IMG/VR virus record: IMGVR_UViG_3300045257_000190
Span: 1-64,000 of that record
DNA from: a virus
Direction: 5' to 3' (one strand)
Length of the DNA: 64,000 bases
The notes below the pieces were generated by a model that had not been told where the DNA came from, did no database searches, and was given only the letters and a program-made list of their open reading frames with translations. Of the stretch, positions 25,976 through 35,326 are shown piece after piece. Every line of letters starts with the position of its first letter. The first letter of the stretch is position 1. The position numbers were made by a program, and so were the translations under genes.

Positions 25976-28900
25976 TCATGCTGCCTGCGACACAGGCGTG
26001 ATACCTGCGAGATTGGTCTGATACCTGCCCGCCATACGTGGGTCGTTCAGCCCTGCGCCAACCGCCGAAGTGTGCTGGGTATTAGGCGGCGGCGGTGGCG
26101 TCGTGACGGTAACTTTCCCGCCAACCGGTATAGCCCCCATCAACCCGCGAACACGTGAGCCACGCTCGGGGCTCAGCAGGGCATAGGCGCGAGAGGGGTC
26201 AGCTTTATTAGCGTCAGTGCCGGCATCATACACGCCGTAACGCTGCGTGCCGTCGCGCATGACAACCGACGAGATTATCTTTTTACCGTGAGTAAGTTCC
26301 CCTGCCAACGTATCCGCTGCTGGCCCGGCCATGCCCCAGCCACCTTGCACGACAGGGATACGCAACTCACGACTGATCTGAGATTCATTGCCGAGACGCG
26401 TATACTCAGCCTGCACCGTCGCAAGTTTTTCCTGCAGGGATTTATCGTTGGGATCCGCATTCAGCGCCGTCTGTGCATCGTCGATCGCCTCGCGGGCCTT
26501 CGTCATACGCGGGTTGAAATCCGTGTTCACTGCTTGGTTGGCCGCCTGTTCAACAGTGACCGCATTACCAGCGGCACCGGCAGTTTTCAGCTCGTCGGCA
26601 TGCCTAAACCGCTCCTCCTGCATGTCGCGCTGGAACTGCTCCTTCTGGTCCAGCAGCGCTTGCTTGATACCCGGCTGAGCGTTGTAGAAATTCGCATGCG
26701 CCAGCGTCTGCGCGATCGTCGCGTTGTTTTTCTGATGTTCGTCCAGCACCTGGGTAAAGGTGTTCGGATGCTGTAATGCAATGATTTGTGTCATGACCAG
26801 CTCAGGAGTAAGCAATTTCCCCGGGCCCATCTGTAAGCCAGTGTGCTCGTCGAACTGCACCGCGCCCAGCCGGCCCTGCTTGTCGACACCGAACCGGGCA
26901 TAGGTGCCATCCGGGAAGAATGCATGCGCCTTGGCAAACGCACCGGCGGCACCCACCATGTCACCAGCCTGCATCGCGGTGTAACCCGCGATGAGGTTGC
27001 TTACCGTACCTTGATGCGCGACCTGCGCGATGTATTCGCCAACATGCCCCACGAGATCGATGCGCCCGTGCGCCATGGCTGAGCCTTCCATCATCGCCTG
27101 CAGATGCCGCCAGCGATCGGTCATACCCAGACCCGCCGGCCCCATCGTCGCCATCGTGCTGAGTGCACCATCGGGCGTGGTCTGCTGGACGACCGTGCGC
27201 ATATAGTCCGACTCATTGCCGGATGTAGCGCCGGGGTTCATTGCGCTCGCGTTGATTACGACCCTGCCGTCGTACATAGCGTCGAGGGACTGCAGCTTCT
27301 TTCGGAAAACCGGATTCGCCAACTCAGCGGACCAGTTACCCCGGGCGCGCGCAGGTGCGCCTTCACCAGCCATGTAGGCATAGTTCGTGGCAATCGAGCC
27401 AGCACCGAGACCCTTATCGTTCGCCAGATAACGCATATAAAGAATGCCTGCCGCCATCGCATCCTTTGGATCGTTCGGGTTCAAATTGTAGTGGAACAGC
27501 CGGTTCATCGTGTCGAACGTCTGCGGCATGACCTGGATCGGACCGTATTCACCGTCAGCACCCCGACCGGGGTTCCACTTGAACCCACCCTCACGCCACC
27601 AAGTAGCGGCAACCTGATCGTCGCGCACCACGCCACCACCGAAGCGCTGCACCAGATCGTGCATAACCTGGAAATCCTGCGGACGCTCGTGCTGTAGATG
27701 GGTCAGGAACATCGGGTGCACCGGCGGCGCATACGCCGGCTCGGTCGGCTGGGACTGCAGCGAAGGGCTCACCTGATTGGGTAGCACCTGACCATCGCCG
27801 CCTTTCACCGGCACCGGTGGCGGCGTCTGCTCGGTACCGGAGGACTTCGTTGGCGCAGCAGGCGTGGCGGGCTTGTCGAGCACCGTGCCGAACCCGGTGG
27901 TACCGCTCGCATCTGTCGGCGTGATACCCGATGCAGGCGCAGGTGTTGCCGGCGGTTGCGCATAGGCCGGCGGTGTCGGCGTCGGCGAAGGGGCGCCCGC
28001 GCCCGCGCCCGCACCAGCAACAGGCGGCGCGGGCGCAGCAGGAGGCGCGGGCGCGGCAGGAGGCGCAGGCGCGGCAGGAGGCGCGGGTGCACCCTCGGTT
28101 TGCGCAGCTGGTAGCAATGCACGATCGGCTGCTGTGGGTGTACCTGCCGCCGCCTTCGGGATCAGCATGTCCAACGCGCTGGAGACGATACCCCCGCCAC
28201 CACCTCCCTGCGATGGTGTTGCATCCGAACGCTGCTGGCCCGGCGCGGATATCGTCGCGCCGACCGGGCGATTGGTAATCGCTGACGGACGCTGCAACGC
28301 TGACGTCGGTATGGGTAGCCATTGCTGCGTGCCCGCATCGTAGTAGTGCCCCCGATCGTCGACCGGCATGCCCGGCGAATAGGGCGTCACCGAAGGCGGC
28401 GGCGGGGGGCCTGCCTGTTGAGGCTGCGGTTGTCCAGGACGGGTAACAGTACCACCAACCGGACGGTTGGTGATCTGCGACGGCTGGGTTAGCCGCGACG
28501 GTGCGGGCGTTACAACCGGCGGCGGCGGTTGCGGCGTGGGTATCTGCGATTCCAATGTCGCCGGTGGTCGCAAGTTAACCGGCGGCGGTGGTTGCGGCGT
28601 AGGATATGGCGATGGCATGTATGGAGCTGCCACCGACGGGATCACTCCACCTAATCCAGGTGTACGTTGTGTAACCGGTGCAACCGGCTCAACGGGTGCA
28701 ACGGGTGCAACAGGCGCAGCTTGATTCGGGGTGCGCCATTGACCTGTCGTCGGGTCAAACGGCAACAGATCCTTAGTTCTCCTCCAGCCCTCGCGCAACT
28801 GTTCGATGGTCGTCGGCATAGTGTCCGGTGGCCGAGATTCATCGGAGCCCTTAGGCTGCGATGCAACCGTCACACCAGATGACAGTCCCCGGTTAACCCG

Positions 28901-29359
28901 GTCGATGTCAGCAGCCAATGGTGTCGGTCGGTTAGTATCCTCGTATTGCGGCGCGGATATGCCCTTACCCGGAGGTGGTGCCGGTGGACCACCGACGTTC
29001 TTAATCTTTTCAGGGGATACCGGGCCCGAGCCAGTGCCGGCGCTTGGCGGCGTTGTACCCTCTGCACCGGGTGCTGGTGCTCCACCTTTACGCGTGCTGG
29101 GGGAAAGATAGGGCCCACCAGAGGGCGAACCGGAGACGTCACCCTCCGGAATCACCACACCCGGCGGATGCTCCATGCCCGACTGCCAACCCGGTACGTT
29201 CTGGTTGGCACGGTCCAGCGCCTCGGTTTTCAACCGATACTCTTGCATCTCATAGTCTTTATCGGTTTGCCGGATACCCTGGTAAGCCGAGTACGCGGTA
29301 AACGCGCTCTGCGCGCCATTGAACAAACCATTAGCAAACGATCCAAGATAGAAGGGCAT
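25976..29359 (-). CDS. Internal virion protein with lytic transglycosylase domain
   Basis: A 1127-aa protein. Residues 1-60 are Ala/Tyr-rich. About residues 60-560 are Pro/Gly/Ala-rich low complexity with repeated PPVAP, ITNRPVG and APPAAPAPPA units. A soluble lytic transglycosylase (SLT) domain follows with WWREGGFKWNPG (catalytic Glu at about 590) and EYGPIQVMPQTF. The C-terminal half is helical. In podoviruses such proteins cut peptidoglycan locally during genome entry. The gene lies directly upstream of the giant protein, with which it probably acts. ITNRPVG occurs at least three times in the linker. Confidence 0.87.
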   Translation of the reverse strand: MPFYLGSFANGLFNGAQSAFTAYSAYQGIRQTDKDYEMQEYRLKTEALDRANQNVPGWQSGMEHPPGVVIPEGDVSGSPSGGPYLSPSTRKGGAPAPGAEGTTPPSAGTGSGPVSPEKIKNVGGPPAPPPGKGISAPQYEDTNRPTPLAADIDRVNRGLSSGVTVASQPKGSDESRPPDTMPTTIEQLREGWRRTKDLLPFDPTTGQWRTPNQAAPVAPVAPVEPVAPVTQRTPGLGGVIPSVAAPYMPSPYPTPQPPPPVNLRPPATLESQIPTPQPPPPVVTPAPSRLTQPSQITNRPVGGTVTRPGQPQPQQAGPPPPPSVTPYSPGMPVDDRGHYYDAGTQQWLPIPTSALQRPSAITNRPVGATISAPGQQRSDATPSQGGGGGGIVSSALDMLIPKAAAGTPTAADRALLPAAQTEGAPAPPAAPAPPAAPAPPAAPAPPVAGAGAGAGAPSPTPTPPAYAQPPATPAPASGITPTDASGTTGFGTVLDKPATPAAPTKSSGTEQTPPPVPVKGGDGQVLPNQVSPSLQSQPTEPAYAPPVHPMFLTHLQHERPQDFQVMHDLVQRFGGGVVRDDQVAATWWREGGFKWNPGRGADGEYGPIQVMPQTFDTMNRLFHYNLNPNDPKDAMAAGILYMRYLANDKGLGAGSIATNYAYMAGEGAPARARGNWSAELANPVFRKKLQSLDAMYDGRVVINASAMNPGATSGNESDYMRTVVQQTTPDGALSTMATMGPAGLGMTDRWRHLQAMMEGSAMAHGRIDLVGHVGEYIAQVAHQGTVSNLIAGYTAMQAGDMVGAAGAFAKAHAFFPDGTYARFGVDKQGRLGAVQFDEHTGLQMGPGKLLTPELVMTQIIALQHPNTFTQVLDEHQKNNATIAQTLAHANFYNAQPGIKQALLDQKEQFQRDMQEERFRHADELKTAGAAGNAVTVEQAANQAVNTDFNPRMTKAREAIDDAQTALNADPNDKSLQEKLATVQAEYTRLGNESQISRELRIPVVQGGWGMAGPAADTLAGELTHGKKIISSVVMRDGTQRYGVYDAGTDANKADPSRAYALLSPERGSRVRGLMGAIPVGGKVTVTTPPPPPNTQHTSAVGAGLNDPRMAGRYQTNLAGITPVSQAA

Positions 29360-29362
29360 AGA

Positions 29363-30154
29363 CTAGCTCTCCACTTCCCGCTTCAGGTCTGCCAACGAAC
29401 CGGCGATCTCGCTCACCACCACTTGCAGACGTCGGTCGTAATCCGCCCATAATAACGGATGATGCCGCTTCAGATAACTGGCACGACGTTCCCCCCACCA
29501 CGCCGAACAGCGCGCGCACTCGGGTGAATTAGTTACATAATCATACACCCGGGGCACCGGTATCTTATGCAGTGCGAGATAGGAGAACACCTGCTCATGC
29601 GTCCAATCCACGATGGGCAGCCAGAGCGTGATCCGATCAGCGATAACCTCGAGGTTCTCGGCGGGCAGTACGGGCATGTCCACGCGCTTGGTGCCACGTA
29701 TCAACAGGGTAATCCCGTCATCGTAGACACGCTGCATGGCAGGCGCCATCAGGTTCGCCCAGCAGCAATCATAGCGGGATACCAATTTAGCGCCCGACTG
29801 GCCCATCACTCGCGCCACAGGGTGCGCCGAGTAGGGCATGAGATCGGTGGGTAACCCATTCGCATCGATCCATTCGGACACATGCGTCTCGACGCGCACG
29901 AACTTGGGTACCATGGCCTCGATGCGCGCGACACTCGCCATCATCTCAGGGAGCAGATCACCCGTGTCGATGTGGTAGACCGTGATCCGGTCGAGATACT
30001 CCCGGAGTAAGTGCACACACGTGAGCGAATCCTTACCCCCGCTCGCGAGCAGGGCGATCTTCTCGTGCTGATCGAGGATGCTGAAATCTATCATATACAG
30101 ATCGGTCGGGTGATACTCTCTGCAGTACAGTCGCCAACCCAAAACAGAGAGCAC
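29363..30154 (-). CDS. PAPS-reductase-like PP-loop ATP pyrophosphatase family protein
   Basis: A 263-aa protein with the PP-loop LLASGGKDSL and a Cys pair (ECARCSAWW) near the C-terminus, as in phage members of the phosphoadenosine-phosphosulfate-reductase-like (adenine nucleotide alpha-hydrolase) family. The substrate of phage members is mostly unknown; sulfur transfer or nucleic-acid modification has been proposed for relatives such as DndC. Two starts are possible: a GTG at 30,154 next to GAGGGG, or the ATG at 30,094 that begins MIDFSILDQHEK. A palindrome copy lies at 29,998-30,008. It follows a methyltransferase gene, which hints at a modification function. Confidence 0.85.
   Translation of the reverse strand: MLSVLGWRLYCREYHPTDLYMIDFSILDQHEKIALLASGGKDSLTCVHLLREYLDRITVYHIDTGDLLPEMMASVARIEAMVPKFVRVETHVSEWIDANGLPTDLMPYSAHPVARVMGQSGAKLVSRYDCCWANLMAPAMQRVYDDGITLLIRGTKRVDMPVLPAENLEVIADRITLWLPIVDWTHEQVFSYLALHKIPVPRVYDYVTNSPECARCSAWWGERRASYLKRHHPLLWADYDRRLQVVVSEIAGSLADLKREVES
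29998..30008. repeat. Dispersed palindrome copy 12 (inside gene)
   Basis: ACTCCCGGAGT, exact. In the PAPS-reductase-like gene. Confidence 0.85.
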
Positions 30155-30197
30155 CCCCTCCCCGCTACCTCACTCATTCGAGATCTTGGTGCGACCC

Positions 30198-30860
30198 TCA
30201 CGCGCGTACGGCTTTCCATAAGACGGGCCGAAGCTCGTGGAATATCTGTGTGTATTCCTCGTCGTTGCCGTAGAGCCTACGGAAGATCGTATCGTCGCCT
30301 GTGGGGTTCTCCCGTACCATGACATTCCAGCCCGCCACATCGGCGATCTCCCGCATCATCTCAAACTTGACAGCGCGCGCGTAGAGCCGATGCAAGAGTA
30401 AATAGTTGTTACCCTCCAGGCGTTCATAGTCATACACGAACAGCTCGCCGCCCGGCTTGGTCACACGGGCAGCCTCACACAGCGTCTTGCCCAGGCTGTC
30501 CGCCTGACACAGCGAATAGAGGAACATACACCCGTCAAACGTAGCGGTCGGAAGGGGCATATCCTCCATCTTGCTGTAGACCTTCGTGTAGCCATCCGGA
30601 CAATGATCCAGCTGGAACCCGCTATTGTTCAGCAAAGTGAAAGTTAAATCCGGACGCAGCTCACGCATCAACCGCGCCGCCTCGCCGAACCCGCAGCCCA
30701 CATCCAGCCAGTTGGTATCCAACTTGGGACACATGAAATCGAGCAGCTTCGCAACGTGTCCCAGATCCGTTTCGGCTAACCTGTGCCCCTGCAGCAGGCG
30801 CAGATCCTGCGCCAAGGCCCACTGCGACGAACGGATCAACACGTCGACCGGGATCGTCAT
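30198..30860 (-). CDS. Class I SAM-dependent methyltransferase
   Basis: A 220-aa protein with motif I WLDVGCGFGEA and a later TKPGGELFVYDYE strand, typical of the Methyltransf_11/25 type. I placed the start at the ATG overlapping the upstream stop (ATATGA), which begins MTIPVDVLIRSS; a longer frame would read through the upstream gene. There is no DNA-recognition domain or NPPY/PC motif, so DNA methylation is not indicated; a small molecule, protein or glycan substrate is more likely. It sits in the late operon between an ejection protein and the PAPS-reductase-like gene. Confidence 0.82.
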   Translation of the reverse strand: MTIPVDVLIRSSQWALAQDLRLLQGHRLAETDLGHVAKLLDFMCPKLDTNWLDVGCGFGEAARLMRELRPDLTFTLLNNSGFQLDHCPDGYTKVYSKMEDMPLPTATFDGCMFLYSLCQADSLGKTLCEAARVTKPGGELFVYDYERLEGNNYLLLHRLYARAVKFEMMREIADVAGWNVMVRENPTGDDTIFRRLYGNDEEYTQIFHELRPVLWKAVRA

Positions 30861-31681
30861 ATGATCGCAGCCGCGCCGATGCCGGCACCCACCAGCGAGC
30901 CGATACCCGACGCTTGGTTTTGCGCGATCGCCGCGTTGGCGTTGAACCCGGCCATCTGGTTCTGGAAGCCCTGGTTCATCAGGTTGCCGGCACCGGCGAT
31001 GTTGCTGGACTGGATGCCCGCCCACTGCGTGGGCGAGCCCATCATGTTGCCGTAGGTACTCGACGTATTCAGTCCCGACGCGATGCCCGCGTTACCCGCC
31101 TGCGTGGCGGTGCCATAGGCCTGAGCCACCTGTCCCGGATAACCACGGCCGATATTGATTGCCTCACCCTCCAGGGCCAGCCCGGTGGCCTCACTCTGGT
31201 TACGCGACTGAGTGCCGGCGCCAGCCTGCGCCGCAGCCTGCGAAATGCGCGTCCCCAGATCCAGCGCGCCATACCGAGTCTGACTAGGATCAATGCCGTA
31301 GCCCTCGAGTGATTGGAGTGCCGCCTGTCGCTGCGTGCCCATCGCCGTGGCCACGTCCGCCTGCGCGGCGGCCGAGCGCTGCGCGGCCCGTGCGGGATCG
31401 TTATAGCCCTGTGCCTCGGCGGCGAACTTGTTCTCGATCGGGTAGTAGGTCTGCTGCAGGCGCTGCTGGGCCTGCTGGGCGTTCTGGATATTCTGGTTGG
31501 AGCTGTCGATCATCGACTGCATGTACTGCTTCGTGATCGGCGCCTGATCGGCGTATTGCTGCTTCGCCCAGTCCAGCTGGTCCTTGGAAGTCTGCCCGGC
31601 GATCTTCGCCGCCTCGGTGGAGGACGCGATCAGCGGGCCATAATCTGGCGCGGGAGGTGCGCCACCCTTGCCACCGCCCAT
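30857..31681 (-). CDS. Putative internal virion / DNA ejection protein, Gln/Ala-rich
   Basis: A 274-aa protein with a Gly-rich start (MGGGKGGAPPAP), a helical Gln/Ala-rich middle (QNIQNAQQAQQRLQQ) and a hydrophobic Gly/Ala C-terminus (GIGSLVGAGIGAAAII). This composition is shared by small internal virion proteins of podoviruses that help form the trans-envelope channel. GGAGGA lies upstream of the ATG. It precedes the methyltransferase by a 4-nt overlap. The call is from composition and order. Confidence 0.7.
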   Translation of the reverse strand: MGGGKGGAPPAPDYGPLIASSTEAAKIAGQTSKDQLDWAKQQYADQAPITKQYMQSMIDSSNQNIQNAQQAQQRLQQTYYPIENKFAAEAQGYNDPARAAQRSAAAQADVATAMGTQRQAALQSLEGYGIDPSQTRYGALDLGTRISQAAAQAGAGTQSRNQSEATGLALEGEAINIGRGYPGQVAQAYGTATQAGNAGIASGLNTSSTYGNMMGSPTQWAGIQSSNIAGAGNLMNQGFQNQMAGFNANAAIAQNQASGIGSLVGAGIGAAAII

Positions 31682-31682
31682 G

Positions 31683-32162
31683 TTACGTGTCCTCCGAGAT
31701 ACAACGAACGTCCGGCTCCGTGTTACTCCGGTAGTGACGCGGCGTGATCCTGAGCCACTTACAGTCAGCTTTCTTGAGCGTGAGGATCATGATGTCGCCG
31801 CCATCGGCGAGCATGTCGGTGAGCTTGGCTTCGATGCGAAACCCCATGCGCAGATCGATCGACAGCGCACGCGAATTACTCGACGCAACCAACCCCACGC
31901 ATTTGCGCACGCCGAGCTGGTTGAATGCATAGTCGTAAACCATCCACAGGAAGTCCCGCGACGCCCAGTGGGTTTCGTTGCCTGCCATGTGCAGGATGAT
32001 CGAGCCGTGCAGGAATCCGGTGAATACCACGCCACCCAGTACGGCGTTATCATCACCGTGACAGCTGACGCAGTGGTCAGTTTTATCATTGAACACCCCA
32101 CCCACGCGGGCCATCACCCAGTCGCCGGCGCCCGGCCAGTTGACCCGTATGCTGCGCGCCAT
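31683..32162 (-). CDS. GNAT-like N-acetyltransferase
   Basis: A 159-aa protein with the layout of the phage GNAT-like family found among tail genes: a variable N-terminus, a central GGVVFTGFLHGSIILHM strand pair, a KCVGLVASSNSRALSIDLRM segment that would cover the acetyl-CoA site, and a GFRIEAKL region. The canonical Q/RxxGxG/A loop is not clear, so activity is uncertain. The ATG overlaps the upstream stop (TGATGG). A one-mismatch palindrome copy lies at 31,725-31,735. The target is unknown; host envelope or virion proteins are possible. Confidence 0.7.
   Translation of the reverse strand: MARSIRVNWPGAGDWVMARVGGVFNDKTDHCVSCHGDDNAVLGGVVFTGFLHGSIILHMAGNETHWASRDFLWMVYDYAFNQLGVRKCVGLVASSNSRALSIDLRMGFRIEAKLTDMLADGGDIMILTLKKADCKWLRITPRHYRSNTEPDVRCISEDT
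31725..31735. repeat. Dispersed palindrome copy 13 (inside gene, one mismatch)
   Basis: ACTCCGGTAGT within GTTACTCCGGTAGTGAC. In the GNAT gene. Confidence 0.65.
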
Positions 32163-32383
32163 CAGGGACCTCGCAGCACGGCAAGCACCTGATCCTCGGA
32201 GACCAGTCCGAGGAGTACCAGATCCCGCAAGGTGGCCGCGCGATCGAGCGAGCCGCCACGGATACCCCCGAGCGACTCGACGCCCTGACGCAGCCGGTCC
32301 GTCACCAGGGTCAGCGCGGTCACGTCCGCCAGGGGCACAGGCACCGCCGGCACGTTCGGGTTATGGAAGGTCTTGCCTGCCAT
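32162..32383 (-). CDS. Small conserved late protein
   Basis: A 73-aa protein between the nozzle and GNAT genes, coupled to both by stop/start overlaps. It has a Pro/Val N-terminus, then two likely helices (RLRQGVESLGGIRGG and RAATLRDLVLLGLVSEDQV). Small proteins of this type accompany tail genes in phages, but no function is known to me. Confidence 0.65.
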   Translation of the reverse strand: MAGKTFHNPNVPAVPVPLADVTALTLVTDRLRQGVESLGGIRGGSLDRAATLRDLVLLGLVSEDQVLAVLRGP

Positions 32384-34146
32384 CAGGTCTGCTTCAGTTC
32401 TTTCATCGTGGTCGCGAGCTGCACCGAGTGGATCGCCACACGGGACAGGATATCGAACTGCCAGTTGAAGGACTTCACCCCCGAAGGTAGTCGAAAAATC
32501 TCGAGCGGCTGAGTCAGGTATCGCGTGAACACCAAGTTAAGCGCGTCACCGGGACCCGCATAGAGCCGGAACAGCGCGTTCACGCCGGGAGGTAGCACCA
32601 GCCCGGGGATGCCCTGGCCCGGCTGGGGATCCGTGTCGGGTGGTGCCGGGTCCATCACCTCGGGGCCCAGCGATATCTGGCAGCAGCCTAGGTTGGTCGG
32701 CGCCGGCAGGTAGAATTCCTTAGACTTCCAGTAGTACGTCTGCGGCGGTGTATCAGGCGAATCCCAGAGGTATATTTTCTGATCCGCCATCACGTACGGA
32801 TCGCCGGTGAACACGTCGTTCCATAACGAGGTCGCATCGGCGAACGAGGAGGTTTTCATCACCCCCATGCGTTCCTCGGTGTAGTCGATCAGGAAGCCCG
32901 TACCCGTGCCGTTGATCGCGAGATACTGTGCCCTGTGCCGGCAGGCGATGATGTTCTCGGCCTGATAATCCTTGAGCCAGATGTTCTTGGTGAAATTGCT
33001 CAGGCTCTGGTTCTGCATGCCGTAGTAATTCAACGCCACGAGGCCGTTCTCACTGGCGTAGTACACCCCCGCCAGATCGGTCACCACCGACCCGCGCGAG
33101 ATACAGGGCTCGGGCGCCTGCACCTGGGCGAAGAAGAACTGCGCCGGAGAAGATCCCGATCCGGTCGACGGGAACCCGTGGGTGAGCACGACCAGCTGCT
33201 GCTGCCAGACCGCGAGGGCGACGATCTGATATAACAAACTTTGGTCGTAACCCGGTGGCCACGCATGCGGGCGATTGGGTTCGCAAAAATGTATCGTGTT
33301 TCCCGTGAAACCCATCATCATGCCGCCGGGCATCGCGGTCAGCCCGTCCAGCCCGGCAATGGGGGGCGCCCAGCCGGTGCTCTCGAGCAGGTTGTTGCCG
33401 ACGATGTTCACGTCGGGGATCGTGTCCACGTAGGTGCTGGACCCAAAAGGTAGGTCTACTACGAAGTAAAACTGTGCCCCCGTGCTGGCGCCCGTGATGG
33501 TGCGATACAGGCGCATCTTGGTGACCACGGGATAGAACGTCCCCGCAGGGTTCGACGGTGCCGCCGTGGGTAATCCCGAAACCGTCCAGGTCGCATCGGG
33601 GGGACCGTCCACCACCGCTGACGGGTTCGCCGGCGAGGTCTCCAGCCCATACTCGTCGATGTAGGTGAACGTATACGAGCGCGAGATCGCCGGCACGGTG
33701 GTGTCACCGCCGGTGGGCACCACAGAGATAATAATCGCCGGATCAGGCGGGATGAACCCCAGCGTATATCTCTGCTGGTTCGCCGCCAGCCGCGCATAGG
33801 TATTCCAGAACACGCCTGGATCGGGCTCGTTGGGTGGGTTCGACCAATACACCCGGTGCAGCGTGTCGTTCGCCAAGGGTGATCGCACAACCTCTGAGAA
33901 CGCGCTCGGCAGGGGTATCCACACCTCGGGATCCCCCGGTGTGGGTCCCGGCACCCGGTAGGATTTCTTGACGGTGAAGCTCGCTGTGTCCGCCATGTCG
34001 AGCACGAACAACGGCTGGGGTAGTCCATCTAAGGGGCCCGACGCCAGATCGCAGTTATACGCATCCTCGGCCATGTTGGGCGGCAGCAGGAAGCTCTCCC
34101 GCCGGGGTACCAATCCGCCCATGTCCTGTGTGGCGAACGCGACCAT
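32383..34146 (-). CDS. Tail nozzle / stabilisation protein, beta-propeller-like
   Basis: A 587-aa beta-rich protein. It opens with GGLVPRRESFLLPPNMAEDAYNCDLASGPLDG, the N-terminal style of podoviral tail-stabilisation proteins (the functional analogue of T7 gp12). It contains strings of Gly/Tyr/Trp-rich strands such as YYASENGLVALNYYGMQ that would form propeller blades. It probably closes the short tail and binds fibres. A fibre gene (34,149) lies directly upstream. The start ATG is 3 nt after the upstream gene. Confidence 0.75.
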   Translation of the reverse strand: MVAFATQDMGGLVPRRESFLLPPNMAEDAYNCDLASGPLDGLPQPLFVLDMADTASFTVKKSYRVPGPTPGDPEVWIPLPSAFSEVVRSPLANDTLHRVYWSNPPNEPDPGVFWNTYARLAANQQRYTLGFIPPDPAIIISVVPTGGDTTVPAISRSYTFTYIDEYGLETSPANPSAVVDGPPDATWTVSGLPTAAPSNPAGTFYPVVTKMRLYRTITGASTGAQFYFVVDLPFGSSTYVDTIPDVNIVGNNLLESTGWAPPIAGLDGLTAMPGGMMMGFTGNTIHFCEPNRPHAWPPGYDQSLLYQIVALAVWQQQLVVLTHGFPSTGSGSSPAQFFFAQVQAPEPCISRGSVVTDLAGVYYASENGLVALNYYGMQNQSLSNFTKNIWLKDYQAENIIACRHRAQYLAINGTGTGFLIDYTEERMGVMKTSSFADATSLWNDVFTGDPYVMADQKIYLWDSPDTPPQTYYWKSKEFYLPAPTNLGCCQISLGPEVMDPAPPDTDPQPGQGIPGLVLPPGVNALFRLYAGPGDALNLVFTRYLTQPLEIFRLPSGVKSFNWQFDILSRVAIHSVQLATTMKELKQT

Positions 34147-34148
34147 CG

Positions 34149-34823
34149 TCAGCCCTCAACCCCGATCCGTGCCATCGACAGCGTCGTACTGGTGAATGCG
34201 TTGGTGCCACCGGTTATGCTGTTGTTAACTAGCTGAATGGTATCTCCCGCAACCAGTCGGATGATCTCCACCGCACCGTTATCCAGCGTATAGTTCACAC
34301 TCGCTGGACCCGTAATTGACTGGTTGGTCTGCGAGAACCGCTGCGTGCCATTGATCAGCAGACCCATGCCTAGCGTAGTGGCTTGGTTACCCGACCCGCT
34401 GGACCACCCGGCGAAGATATAAATCCCATCCAGCCCAGAGGGCACCGTGACGGTATCGAACGGCATGGTAATCGGCGTGAACCCGTGGCTGTCGAAGTCC
34501 ACCGTATCGAACTTCAGGAGACCGCCGTTAGGCACTGCGTTGTTAAGCGTCGGATTTATCGTGCGAATGCGCACGTACTGCGCCACCGCCACTGCGTTGA
34601 TGTTCGCCTGCAGCGCGTTATCGGCGGCGATGCGCTCAGCTTTCTCCTCATTATCGGCAGCAATACGCGCCGCCGTTTCGGCCTCCACCCCGGTCGCATG
34701 GCTCAGATCCGCCGGCGTCGTCTTGAACTGCATGGGGTATCCGGTCTGCTGGATACGCACCACGGTGTCAGGACCCGGATTGGGCAGATAACTCGGGATG
34801 AAAATCTTGCGCTCAACGGGCAA
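34149..34823 (-). CDS. Small tail fibre-like protein with jelly-roll C-terminus
   Basis: A 224-aa protein with a TTG start supported by AAAGGGGGTAAGG; no earlier ATG fits. The N-terminal part ends in a charged helical repeat (AARIAADNEEKAERIAADN). The C-terminal 130 residues are beta-rich with a GLDGIYIFAGWSSGSGNQ pattern, resembling C1q/TNF-like jelly-roll heads of phage fibres. It probably trimerises. It lies between the nozzle gene and a DUF6496-like gene that it overlaps by 11 bp. Confidence 0.65.
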   Translation of the reverse strand: MPVERKIFIPSYLPNPGPDTVVRIQQTGYPMQFKTTPADLSHATGVEAETAARIAADNEEKAERIAADNALQANINAVAVAQYVRIRTINPTLNNAVPNGGLLKFDTVDFDSHGFTPITMPFDTVTVPSGLDGIYIFAGWSSGSGNQATTLGMGLLINGTQRFSQTNQSITGPASVNYTLDNGAVEIIRLVAGDTIQLVNNSITGGTNAFTSTTLSMARIGVEG

Positions 34824-34980
34824 CCTTACCCCCTTTAGCTTTGCCCTTGTTGCGACGCTCGGCGTTCAAGGCGATCGCGATGGCCTGCTTCTTATCCTTC
34901 ACCACCGGACCGCCCGGCCCGCTATGCAGCTTGCCAGCTTTGAACTCGTCGAACGCCTGCTTCTTCGAGCGCAGCGGCAC
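34813..34980 (-). CDS. DUF6496-like small basic protein
   Basis: A 55-aa Lys/Arg-rich protein whose GTG start directly abuts the TAG stop of the upstream gene. It contains FKAGKLHSGPGGPVVKDKKQ and AIAIALNAERR, the hallmark order of the DUF6496 family of small phage proteins, and ends in KGGKVAR. The function is unknown; members occur throughout tailed phages near structural genes. Its end overlaps the TTG start of the next gene. Confidence 0.75.
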   Translation of the reverse strand: MPLRSKKQAFDEFKAGKLHSGPGGPVVKDKKQAIAIALNAERRNKGKAKGGKVAR

Positions 34981-35313
34981 CTACTTCACCCACACCCAGA
35001 GGCCGTTCAGGTAGCGCATGCTGATCTCGGTGAAGGCAACCGTAGTGGTTGGCGCACCGGCAATCGCGCCACCGGCAGCGGTCTGTAGCGTGAACGTGGT
35101 GATCACCGCGTTCGGGATAAGGTTCACCACCTGCCCGGCCGAAGGGCTAGGCGGCATCTTCACAGTGAGCGCGGCGATCGCGCCGGTGTTCAGGAATACC
35201 GTGCTCTGTCCCTTAGACAGGGTGACCGTGGCACCCGTGGCTGGCGCCAGCACCGCTGGTGCCACACCCCCCGGCGGGAAGAAGCTACTCGTCTGTTGCA
35301 GGAAACTGGGCAT
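34981..35313 (-). CDS. Small tail or fibre-associated protein, beta-rich
   Basis: A 110-aa protein with AAAGGAA upstream of the ATG. It is rich in Ala/Thr/Val/Gly with an alternating hydrophobic pattern (TVFLNTGAIAALTVKMPP) and an aromatic C-terminus (RYLNGLWVWVK). Such short beta-rich modules resemble the distal domain of tail fibres. No function is proven. Confidence 0.6.
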   Translation of the reverse strand: MPSFLQQTSSFFPPGGVAPAVLAPATGATVTLSKGQSTVFLNTGAIAALTVKMPPSPSAGQVVNLIPNAVITTFTLQTAAGGAIAGAPTTTVAFTEISMRYLNGLWVWVK

Positions 35314-35326
35314 GGAATTTTTCCTT

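Noticed and set aside
26804-26813. GCTCAGGAGTAAGC as another palindrome copy
   Set aside because: The left arm lacks a base and is degenerate; only a half-site remains.
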